Below, one piece after another: positions 11,291 to 22,015 of a stretch of DNA of 64,000 nt (positions within the stretch are counted from its first letter, which is position 1; each line of letters begins with the position of its first letter). This stretch comes from Trochalopteron elliotii. Its lineage: Eukaryota > Chordata > Aves > Passeriformes > Leiothrichidae. The notes beneath the pieces were generated by a model. It ran no database searches. It was not told where the DNA came from and saw nothing but the letters and a program-made list of their open reading frames with translations. The translations under genes and the position numbers were made by a program. The stretch covers positions 860,218 to 924,217 of the forward strand of contig JANPWX010000332.1 of the NCBI GenBank assembly GCA_024734555.1. Direction: 5' to 3'.

Positions 11291-14070
11291 TGTGGAAGCA
11301 GGGCTGGATGCTGGCAGTGAGAGCCTGGCACAATCCCCTCCTCCCTGCACACGTACCAGCTCCCTGCTTCCCCAAAACCTGCCCCTGACGGCTGGCTGTC
11401 CCCTGTGTCACAGGGATTGCGTGACAGCGGCACAGATTGCAGGCCTGCAAGAGATAAAGCATCCCTGCTGCAGGATCATCATTTCCAGGGCAGGAACACG
11501 CCAAATAAATCCAAGGTCAGACACCTGGTAGTCAGAGACAGAATTTTAATTATGAGTATTAATTTTTATTTCTTTATTGAATTATAAATAAGCTGTTGTT
11601 ATTAGACTGGTGGGAGGGGTGGAAATTTGCTTTGTACCAATGTGCAATTAAAATATCACCTGGATGGAAAAAGATATGTGAAACAGTAAAAAAGTACAGA
11701 AGAGGCTTGTGAACACAGCTGGGGCAGAGCCAAAGCTACTGCAGTTTATTGGTGGGGGTTAAAACATAAGGAGAAGAAACACGCTTGCAGCAATCAGGAC
11801 TGAAATAAGAGGTTGCACTAACCTTGGTTAGCAAAGGACATTTATTTTCCTTAATTTGGAGATGAGGTGAACACGTGCAGCGTCTCTGGACGTGCCTCGT
11901 GCAGTGGGAGAGGAGGTGGCAAAGCAAAGCAGACAGAGTTGAGCTGGCTAACATCTGGAGCTGGCTTAAATGCAGAATGATGAAATCTCTGGTCAAGTTG
12001 CACGCCAAAGATGGCTCCTGTTTTGAGGAGAGAGCCCCAGCAGCAGGCTCATCTCACCCAGGCTGCTGCTTTTGTTGCTAGGCTACAAGTGGGATGTACA
12101 TTTATAAGCAAAAAAAAAAAAAGAAAAGGAAAGGAAAACCAAGCATCTTGTAGTGTTGCCATGCTTTGCCTTCTCCAGCATTCCATTTAGGGTTGCAGTA
12201 GGAAAAATCATAGTGCTGACAAAGATTTTTTTCTTTTTCCCCCTAGTGATTTAAATAGGCATTTTACTGGTGGAAGGTGTTTGGGGAAAGAAAAACTTGG
12301 CAAGTGGCTTTTACATTTGGTGTGAGTACATTGCATCAGACTCCCAGTCATCAGCTGTGCTGCTTATTTCAAACTGTGGCAGCAAATGTACTGCAAATAG
12401 AGGAATGCCACTGCTTACAGACCCTGATAAGTGTCACATGTACTTTTTTGCCACCACACAAAAGTGTTTTTTTCCCTGAAAAGTCTATTAGTTCTTCCCA
12501 TTTGAACTAATTAACTGCCATGACTGACATCCCTGGAGAAGGCCTTGTGTTCCTTTGTTTGCCAGTGCAATTAAAACATGGATTTGCCTTTCTGCTGTTG
12601 CTTTGCCAATGTGTTGTAGTTTTAAAGTAGAACAGGTCACTTTTCCCCAATCAGAGGGAGGTTTATTTCCTGTCTTTTCTCCTAAGCCAACATAGCAGCC
12701 CTTTGGGTGGGCATTGTGAAAAATTGGGCATTGGAAAAGAAAAATCTTGAGTTCGTTCAGACAAAGGAGCCCCAGAAAAGGAACAATGTGTTACTTGAGG
12801 AACAAAGAGGCATGGCAGGACCCTGGAGTATTTCTCTATCAAAGTGGCATGGGAAATGTTTCAGAAGAGCTCAGCTCTGCAAAAACAAGCAGCCAGGGCA
12901 CTTTGGTTTACACAGAGAAGGTAGAAGAGAAGCTGCTCTCCCCATTTTGTAGCAGCAGGTGCTTTTCTCAACCTCAGGATTTTCCAGGCTGCATCTCATT
13001 TCCTAGAACAAGGCACTGACAGCTGGACATCAGGTTGTTAAGGGACTGCTTTAAAGAGTGGAGATGTAGGGGCCTAAGTGTGTCAAATCTTATTTTTGTC
13101 TCTCCCAGTGAGTCTGCACATGAAATACCAGCAGCACCTGGCTCGAACTTTTGAACTATTCCTATTCTAAAGAATCCTAAAGGGTTCTGTGAAGAGGTTG
13201 TGCTGTTATCTTCTATTTTTACTGCGTTTTCAGAGATAACCCTCCCTCTTGTTCTTTAAAAAAAGAATTCTTAGTTGCCTCTAGAAGATTTTGTGAATCA
13301 TAATCTGACTGGAGCACCTTTGCATCACCAGAACTTACAGGTCTAAGTCCTGTAAAGGACACCACAAAAGTTACACCTTTCTTTCAGCATTTGTGCAGGC
13401 TGGTTGGAATTCTGTTTTTAGATGGATTACCCAGCTCATCCCATGCTTTGTAACAGAAGGTTGCAGGTTGCAGTTTGGGAGTTGGGCACCAAGAAGTCAA
13501 ATGTCACAGTGAGCATTATCACAGTTATATCTGCTCTACTTCTGGACGTGGAATTCTCTTTAGATTTCTCCCTGGGTTCACAGTTACATCATCATGAAAT
13601 TTCCTTTTCTGTCACTCTAGTCCCAGTTTTAGCTGATACTGTAAAGAAACTGACGAAAATTCTTTATTTGGAGTGAAGTTTTTCAAAGCTTGGGTTAAAA
13701 TACAAGGTGTCAATAACATAAGAAAATATAAATGGTTCCAAGGAAAGTGGCAAAGCTGCATTTCATCATTTGTGCACTGCTGCATGAGTTTAAGTTACCC
13801 AGAATTTCCCAAATTATTTTCCCATCTGAATTACTCAGTCATCCAACACAGTTTAAAATAAGTGATCAAATATCTGGGTTGTTCAAAATTGAAATAAATT
13901 AAATAGTTGTTGCTACTCTTCTGGCTGTTGCTTTGGTTTAAAAAGTGGTTGCGTGACCTTCGAATGTGATGTTTAAAAGATGAACTTTGTAAAGGAACAT
14001 CAGAGAGTTGAACTCCTGAATACTCCTGAATCTGCATTTTGTATCATTGCTGCAACTGCTGCTGTTAACG

Positions 14071-14092
14071 TTTAAACCTTTAAAGGTTTAAA
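14071..14092. repeat. Perfect 22-bp palindrome
   Basis: TTTAAACCTTT and its reverse complement AAAGGTTTAAA abut with no spacer, so the 22 bases read identically on both strands. It contains DraI-type TTTAAA at three places. It lies in the SFXN1 first intron and has no evident role. Confidence 0.85.
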
Positions 14093-14259
14093 GTCTTCTG
14101 CTATTGCTGGTTCTGTGGAAAATCTAAATGTAGCCTTTGTACCAAAACTGTTGTTCAGTCTTTGTGCAGGTTTTGTATTATGTTAAGGGAGGCCACTCTC
14201 ACTTAATTCTGAAGCCCTTTATTCCCCCCAGTTAATATTAGCATTAAACTTTAGAGGGT

Positions 14260-14625
14260 GAACTGGCAGATGATTCCATCTGATCAGAGAGGGCGAGAAA
14301 TTTGCCATGGGCAGGGAGACCTTCCACTAAATCAGGGTACCCCAGGCCCTGTCCAGCCTGGCCTTGGACACTTCCAGGGATGGGGCAGCCACAGCTTCTC
14401 TGGGCACCCTGTGTGCCTCACCACCCTCACAGGGAAGGATTTTTTCCTGATATCCAATCTAACCCTACTCTGTTTCAGTTTGAAGCTATTTCCCTTTGTC
14501 CTGTCACTCCAGACCCTTATAAAAAATCTCTCTCCATCTTTCCTGTGAGCTCTCTTCAGGCACTGGAAGGCCACAACAACGAGGCTGAACAATCCCAATT
14601 CTCTCAGCTTTTCCTCTCTGGAGGA
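14260..14625 (-). mobile_element. CR1 LINE fragment, 3' region
   Basis: Read on the minus strand, the sequence follows the CR1 3' untranslated pattern: a region equivalent to 'agaattgggattgttcagcc', then the TCACTGT.GAGGGTGGTGAGG-like block, then 'ggacagggcctgggg' and 'gtggaaggtctccctgcccatgg'. It is 5'-truncated and lacks the usual 8-bp tail. It is an old, inactive copy in SFXN1 intron 1. No protein-coding part remains. Confidence 0.75.
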
Positions 14626-15954
14626 AAATGTTGCTAGAGGACAACAAAAAGAACCACACTCACCCATCAGGATGTGAGATGAAAAAGAAGGGAAGTTTAT
14701 TTGGGGATCTCAACTTATATGGTCTTTGGGATTTGGTCAAGGATTGGGGGACGAGAGGAACACCTCTCTGACCCCAGTGGTCAACTCAGAAGTCCATCAG
14801 TCTGTCCTTCCCCCTGGAAAGGAATGCATTATTTACCAAACAAGGGTCTCTGTTTTCGTTACAAGCATGAGAAAACTGCAGTAGAAATGAGAAACAATCA
14901 GAAGGCTGAAAAATCAGGGCGACAGGAAAACACAGCCGTGCATTGAGGACAAACTTTATTAACTCACCATTAATTACAACTCTGAAAACTTGGTACACAG
15001 GAGGAGCCACAGATGGATAATCAAACCTCTGTGTGGGTGCTGGGGAGACAGACAATGCCAAAAACATGTCCCTGGTCACGGGAATGCCACCCCCTGGTAT
15101 TGTCCAGTCGCTGGAGCGCGGCGGGGCCGGGCTTTGGCCAGACAATCCCTCAGCACGAGGCAGGATTCAGCTGCTCTTCTCCACGGGCAGTTTGGATCCA
15201 GCTGCTGCAGCTTGGAAACTGAAGGGGTTTAGTGATATGAATGTGCCAGAGAGCATAGTCCATCCTTCATTGCTGATTTAATTTTTGCTGGGGGAGAACA
15301 GCTGCGGGGTTTCCAGGTACAAGTGGTTCTATTAAATACCTTCCTAACTGATCTGTTATGTGAAACAGTGAAAATATGGATGATTTTCTCTCTTACTGCC
15401 TGTTTTCTGTGAGAGTTGTTCATTGTTTGACTGCGTTACAATGTCATTCTTTATCCTTTCCAGCACTGCTGATCCTCCTGTGTGAACATAACCTCAGAGT
15501 GACATTTCTATATGGATTATTACAACAACTGATGTGTTTGTAAAATTCATTTTTTTTCCCAAATACCCTGTTAATGGCTTTGTTTGTGAAGAAGAGCAAT
15601 TGCTTGGGCAGTTTTGCTCCTTCCACCTTAAAATTCAAGGTGCTGTTGATTGAAAGTTTTATCCTAATTCAGGATTAATTGGTGTTTCCTGGATAGCAGC
15701 AGGTTGGAACAATAAATTCAGGTGTTTACATATATAGGCACCTTAATAAATTACTTAATGGTTAGGTGGTTTGGCTTCTTTACTTGATTGTAACAAAGCA
15801 AATAGTTTTATCTTTATCTTTATTGTGCTTTTCCTTTCCAGTTCCCTTGCAAACTTCCTACTTATCTCAAGGTTCAGATGGATTTATTTAAATTTTATTT
15901 AATCCTAATTTCCTTTATTTTTTCTGTACCCAATTCGATTACAGATAATGAGAA

Positions 15955-16237
15955 CTTAAATCTTGGGCACACTTAGTAGAGATGGAAAATTAGATCACTG
16001 AAAGTAGTGGAGTCCCACTCTTGACAAAGCATTGTAGTTAAAATAATAATTAAATCTTAAGTAGTTTTATTACAGTGCTTTTATTATTGAGTATTTGAAT
16101 GGATTATGCAAACAGCAGCACCCCTCTGAAATTGTATCTAAAAATTAAGGTGACAGGTAGGTAAAAACAGTGTTGCAGCAACTTAAACTGAGGGTGTTGC
16201 ACCTATTTCTTACAGTTTTACAGTCTCACTGTTTAAA
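15955..16237. repeat. Duplicated intron segment, copy A
   Basis: This block of about 283 bases recurs without any indel 3633 bases downstream (19588-19870). I count five substitutions: four in the first ~30 bases and one near the 3' end (GAGGGTG versus GAGGATG). Weak similarity may reach back to about 15925. The right edge is sharp, at GTTTAAA. It does not resemble CR1 and carries no long reading frame. It could be a segmental duplication or two copies of an unrecognised repeat family. Confidence 0.85.
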
Positions 16238-17419
16238 TAAAAAGTGAAACTAAAAAAAAGCCATTTATGATGATGATTCTATGGCAGTTAGACAATATAT
16301 TAATGAAACCATTTTGTGCAGTCTCCACTTCTACTTTATAGTTGGACATTTTGTTTTATAAGGGGATCCCTTTGAAGTATATCAGCATTTTCTTAGCTTA
16401 TGTTTTTGCTTTATGGGATTTATTTCCCTTTTCAGCATTTACTAATGGGGTCTGATGAGTCATGAGTAGCATCATGCAGTCTTCTTTAAAACAAGAAATG
16501 GGGCTTTTGTTGGAAAAATGTTTTGCTGGAAAACTTCTAAGTTTTCAAGACAGAAATTCACTGGTTCTCTTGGGCACTGTTGGAACAGGTCTGTGATTCA
16601 GAGTCCTGTGACTGGCAAACTCAACCACCTTTTTTGCTTCACTGCAAGTTTTATGTGTCTCAAAATGGTATTATTCTCAACATTTTTTTTTACATTCCCT
16701 TGTGTGTGTGACATCTGCTCCTTCTCTGTGGGCATTGGTGGTCTGTCTGGTTTATTTTATGTTCTTTAGAACAGTATTGTTCCTACTTAACAGCTAAAAG
16801 GGCAAGTCAGCCACATCACTGGGAGAAGAAAATGGGTTTGTGTATTTAAATAGCTGTCACCTAGAATTTAAATCTCCCTTTTTACAGGAGATCTAACTTT
16901 TTGCAGGGTTGGCAGCTCTCCCACCCCTATCCTATGCAGGATTGAAGGCTCTATGTCCTTTAGTAAGATTAGTAATAGTGAAATCCATGGTCTGTTCCCA
17001 TCTTTCTAAACAGACACAGACATTTCAAGCATGATTTTTTGTTGTAGCACATGAATTAATGGATGTTTCCTATTTTCCTGCTAGGTTGCTTTTTGCTGCT
17101 GCAGCAGCACTAACCCTGTTTTGTAGATTTACAAGGAGAAAGGGAGACCTGTGCTGACCTGTCTCTGGTAGCTGAGTCTGGCTAGGCTGGGTAACAGCAG
17201 GGGGAAAGGCATGGAAACATCTGGGAAATCTGTTCCAGGGCTCAGGCACTGCCCAGGGAAGAAGTTGAGCTTCTTGTGCAGGGGAATTGCTGGGCTCAAT
17301 CCCTGCCCGTTCCTCTGGTGCCATTGCTGGGCCCTGGGACAGAGCCTGGGCTCTGCTCTGCCCTTCCCTGCACCCAGGGACACCCAGGGACACCCAGGGC
17401 TGACAGGACACCCAGCCCC

Positions 17420-17765
17420 TCTCAGCTGGGGTTCCTCTCCAGCTCCCTCAGCCTTTCCTGGGCACAGAGATGCTCTGGGCTCTTCCTCAGCTCCACAGCC
17501 TCCACTGGCCCCAGGAGCTCCAGGTCTGCGTGTCCTGAGGATCCAGAGCAGGACACAGCACCCCAGAGGTGCCTCAAAGGGTTGAGCAGACAGGCAGGAT
17601 CACTCCCTGACCTGCTAAAAATGCTCTTCCCAAAGCACCCCAGGATCCTGTTGGCATTGTTGGTCACCAGGACACTCTGCTGGTCATGGAGAGCTCATTG
17701 TCCCCCGGGTCACCCCAGCTGTGCAGCTGCAGGGGTTTATTTCCCTCCAGTACAATCTTCCTGCT
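17420..17765 (-). mobile_element. Diverged CR1-like LINE fragment, more internal part
   Basis: The + strand reads like the antisense of CR1 ORF2/3' sequence: CAGCTCCCTCAGCCTTTCCT, a segment on compounds being 'cagcaccccagaggtgcctc', then CCAGGATCCTGTTGGC and a stretch resembling the codons for the leucine-rich CR1 reverse-transcriptase tail. It is heavily mutated with no intact frame. Preceding 17380-17405 is a short CACCCAGGGA tandem repeat (three units). Assignment to CR1 is by pattern memory, so moderate confidence. Confidence 0.55.
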
Positions 17766-18062
17766 GAATTAGTTTCCTGCCAAGGTGGTCAATTCCATCA
17801 GCACACCTGGGTCAAGGAACATCAGAGCAGACATGGAGTAGATAAAGTGGGGAGGGGACAAAGACAGGATGTGAATGTGTTTAATCTTCTGTGTTCTGTA
17901 CATTCACCTTTTCTGATTGTTTCAGACTGAAACAATCCTGAATTGAACCACCTGCAGTGAAGGCAGATCATTAATGTTTAGATTTCATATTACTGAGGGA
18001 CTTGGGTTTGTGGACAGAGGTATCAGAAGTAAATAAAGGGAATTCCCAGAGAACCCAGTACT

Positions 18063-18089
18063 ATATTCTAATATATTATATTAGAATAT
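18063..18089. repeat. AT-rich inverted repeat
   Basis: ATATTCTAATAT (18063-18074) and its exact reverse complement ATATTAGAATAT (18078-18089) are separated by ATT. Related ATTCTATATTCTGTATATTC sequence continues to about 18112. A simple AT-rich cruciform-prone site in an intron. Confidence 0.75.
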
Positions 18090-18773
18090 AATTCTATATT
18101 CTGTATATTCTAATCAGAGTGAAAAGAAAGAATTATCCAGAATGAAAAGAGAGAAAAAAGCTTCTATGGATGCACTGCTTCATTCAGCATTCATTAGACA
18201 GCTTTAACCAGATTATCATAAGCTATCCTAAAACAGCTTTAATCTTTCTTAATGAAACGGATAATTTAATTTTAAAAACATTTACACTTGAACTTTCCTA
18301 CAAATGAGGGAAGCAGTCACAGAACAAGTTACCAGCCCTAATGTCCTGATTTTTATCTTTATTTTGGTGGAAAAGAAGGTTTGAATAAATGAGTCCCTTC
18401 ACAGGGCTTTGCAAAACCAGCAGTTCCCCTTTTAGACCAGAAGATGGACTATTAATTCACAACACAGCACTGTTCACAGGAGGGTGTTTTTAATGGCAAA
18501 GCACTAAGAAAAGGAAAAGAAACCTAAGGAGCATCTCCTGTTGAGATGCTGTGCATGAGAAATCTGTTCTCCAAACCCATCCTGAGCCTTTTTTCATTTC
18601 CATGATCTCTGTTCATCCTGCAGCACGTCTGGTTGAGAGATGTACACATGAAAATAATCCTGCTAATAAACTGTGCTGTACAATAATGAACTTAACAGTG
18701 AGGGAAATGTGAGTGGAAAAAGGGGAAAATATTAGTTTCCCCTACTATACCAGATTTATTAGCGTTCTGGTAT

Positions 18774-18828
18774 CATAGAATCACAGAATGATTTGGGTTG
18801 GGAGGGACCTTAAAGATCATCTACAATT
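18774..18828 (-). mobile_element. CR1 3' end, truncated
   Basis: The + strand reads CATAGAATCACAGAATGATTTGGGTTGGGAGGGACC..., the exact antisense of the CR1 terminus (GGTCCCTCCCAACCC...ATTCTGTGATTCTATG). Only ~55 bases remain. It is cut off directly by the ATAAAT microsatellite beginning at 18831. Confidence 0.85.
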
Positions 18829-18830
18829 GG

Positions 18831-18910
18831 ATAAATATAAATATAAATATAAATATAAATATAAATATAAATATAAATATAAATATAAATATAAATATAA
18901 ATATAAATAT
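18831..18910. repeat. (ATAAAT)n microsatellite
   Basis: Eighty bases of almost pure ATAAAT hexamer, about 13 copies, abut the truncated CR1 end. The KYKYKY and INININ open frames across it are repeat artefacts. Likely to be length-polymorphic. Confidence 0.95.
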
Positions 18911-19587
18911 TTTTATCAACCCAATTTCTTTCTGCTATTTGAACAAGCATTATTTGGAGGAGGATTGGTTTTTTCACTGGTTGTTGAATATGTTGCAGAA
19001 ATTTCTTTTAAGAAAGTTAAAATCCATATACTTGTGCTATGGAGGGACTGTCCTTTTTTCATTTGATGTTGAAGTGAACTTAGTCATCCTGAGGTAATTT
19101 TTACTTTTCTGGGCTTTATGCCCCATAAATGCACAACTCTTCAGGGTCCTTCATTGTAGCTCTTTAACCATCTTTGAAGTATCATTATGAGATCTGGTCA
19201 TGTGTTCATAATGTAGCAAATTGTTGTATTATATAATCTCTGTTTTGTTAAAACATGGGTTTAGAGAAACAACATTTATTAAAATAAATTGGTGCATTTG
19301 TGTTTCTTATTTTTGGTTTGTTTTGCTATGCTGGAGTAGTTAACTGGATTTTATTAAATGTTTCATCTGTCACTGCACTTTATAGCACTTCAGGCATCTC
19401 TTGGAATAGTTGATTTCTCATTCCCTTCAATCCATTATTTTCAACAAACAATAATTCATCACTGAAGTAAAGCACTTTCTCATTAGTATATTGTTGTTTG
19501 GTGTGTCTATTTATTAATAAACTTCTGTGCTTCCTTTGCATCTGCCTCATCCTCAGGTATTTGTACAAATGTAATAAGTAATGAGGA

Positions 19588-19870
19588 CTTAAATCTTGAG
19601 CATATTTAGTACAGATGGAAAATTAGATCACTGAAAGTAGTGGAGTCCCACTCTTGACAAAGCATTGTAGTTAAAATAATAATTAAATCTTAAGTAGTTT
19701 TATTACAGTGCTTTTATTATTGAGTATTTGAATGGATTATGCAAACAGCAGCACCCCTCTGAAATTGTATCTAAAAATTAAGGTGACAGGTAGGTAAAAA
19801 CAGTGTTGCAGCAACTTAAACTGAGGATGTTGCACCTATTTCTTACAGTTTTACAGTCTCACTGTTTAAA
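19588..19870. repeat. Duplicated intron segment, copy B
   Basis: Second copy of the block at 15955-16237, same orientation, 3633 bases downstream and about 98% identical with no gaps. It ends 220 bases upstream of the first SFXN1 coding exon. See copy A for detail. No target-site duplication is visible around either copy. Confidence 0.85.
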
Positions 19871-20101
19871 AAATAATGTTGTATAATAAGTAACATATAA
19901 ACCTTTTGGGACACTGGACACAGAAGCATTTCTGTAGACTTACCCCTTTAAATCTCCATTCTGCAAATTCTTTGGTGTTTGTCCTCTGGGTTTTTTACTC
20001 TAAATGTGGCCACTTTTCATCTTGCAGGTTCTAGATGCATTAGGAAATGAGTGGAGTTTTGAATTGCAAACCTTGATGTTTTCTTGGCAGAGCTTTTGAA
20101 G

Positions 20102-21965
20102 ATGGCACCAGATATCCCATTAAATATTAACATCAAGGAGCCCCGATGGGATCAAAACACTTTCCTTGGACGAGCCAATCACTTCTTCACTGTAACAGAC
20201 CCCAGGAATATTTTGTTATCTAATGCCCAACTGGAAAATGCAAGAAAAATTGTGCATGATTACAGGTATGACATTGACTACTTCTACTACTGGCCCCAGA
20301 AAGTCCAAGTCAATGATAAGTGACCATTTAAAAGGTGATATATTTAAAAGTGATATATTTAAAAGGAAATACTTAAAACACTGTTGCAACACTTCTTATT
20401 CCCACTTCAGAGCTTGAAACTCCTTTATTTTTAATCAAATTTGCTGATGGATGGGGAAGTTATGCCCCTCTTAAGGGTTCTGAAATACTGAAGTGTCTAG
20501 TTCTGAAATCAGTTAATATGACAACAAAGCTTGAAACTTCCTCTTATGTGTAGCATTTGGAGCAATTGATTTCTTAAATACTCTCAAAGTGAATTTTCAT
20601 AGTTTCACACTAAATACCTCAGAGATTTTACCTCTACATTTTAGCCCTGAAACCTAGTGTAGGTTTGAGTAAATAGACTCAGCCAGCATAACCACTGCTG
20701 GGGGTTTTAATTCTTATTTCACCAATCCATTTAAAAGCTGAGGAATCTCTACAAGCTTACCTGAGAGTCTCGATTGGCTTAGGGTGACCCTCCCCAAACC
20801 CTCTGATGCCACATTTCTCACGTGAGTTTCCAGCATTTTGTGACAGTTGTGCTTTTTGCTGTTGTACTGTTTCTTAACCTGTCCCAAGGCAAGGTATCGT
20901 GGCACCTGGCTTGACAGAAGATGAGTTGTGGAGAGCAAAATACATCTATGATTCAGCCTTTCACCCAGACACTGGGGAGAAGATGGTCCTGATCGGCCGA
21001 ATGTCTGCCCAGGTCCCCATGAACATGACTATTGTGGGCTGTATGATGACCTTTTACAGGTGAGAGGTGGCAATAAAGCACATGAAACAATTGCCTGCCA
21101 TTTAGAGAAGTGAAAATCAATGTTGTTGTCAAAGGATTCATTGTGAATATTTTTAAATGTGAGATTTTGCTTGGTTTTCCTCTTCTCTCTCCTCGTTCCC
21201 TCACGCTGATTAACGGTTCTTTGTAGAAGTAGTTTTGAGGTAAGCCCTTAGCCCTTCTCCTTCACCATCCCACTTTTCCTCAAACTGGGAAATGTTCCAA
21301 AATCCCATCTGTGAGGAGGACAAAGAGAAGGAGATCCCTGGGCATTTCCAACCTTGCTGGCGTGCAGGATGTTCTATCTGCCCTATGAGTACTTGGAATG
21401 CTTCGATCCATTGGCTGTGGAGTTCCTGCAGCTCCCCTGTGATCCCTGCATTTCCTCAGTGGTTCTGGAATCTCCAGGACAGTGAAGCCCACTGCAGCAG
21501 AGTCAGTGCTCTCTTAGCAGCCTCTGTGCTAGAAACACTTTTTGACACAGGATGCAGGAAGTGGTGGGAGCTCAGAGGAAACAGCAGCAGCCTTTTGGAT
21601 GCTGAGATTGGACAAACACCTGACACACACACCCCAGTTTTGTGTGTGCTTCAAATTGCAGTCAAGAATGTGAATCAAACCTCCAGCAGAGCTACCCTTT
21701 CCCAAGCACTGCCTCCTGTTAGTTGCTTGTCCTGTTATTATTTATAATTCTTAGGGAAGCTCTCTACCTTTTCTTTGCATTATCATTCAGGTTCAAAACT
21801 AGGTGATTTTTAAGTTTTTCTTCTACAATAACTCCGTCAAGTCAGCATCTCACTTACTGTATTGTTTCATTCAAATGAGAAAGAACTTCTGCATGGTCAC
21901 TGCTTGTGGTGGCTTTTCTCAATTTGTCATCATTTTCTCGTGCTGTTAATTCAACTGTNNNNNNN

Positions 21966-22015
<50 letters not shown>

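Larger units (their letters stand above)
10673..20090 (+). other. SFXN1: SFXN1 intron 1 (inferred)
   Basis: A 9.4-kb stretch between the putative non-coding exon and the first coding exon. It contains the C-rich minisatellite, CR1 pieces (14260-14625, 17420-17765, 18774-18828), a 22-bp palindrome, an AT-rich hairpin, an ATAAAT microsatellite and the duplicated ~285-bp segment. No exon of another gene was recognised. Confidence 0.5.

Noticed and set aside
14332..14667. 111-residue frames on both strands
   Set aside because: They lie in an old CR1 3' region, which is non-coding.
17211..17767. 124- and 163-residue open frames on +
   Set aside because: They run antisense through CR1-like and short tandem-repeat sequence with no recognisable domain.
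18831..18910. CRISPR array
   Set aside because: It is a pure hexamer with no spacers, in a vertebrate genome.
18788..19097. KYKYKY and ININ repeat proteins
   Set aside because: Translation of the ATAAAT microsatellite plus a CR1 end.
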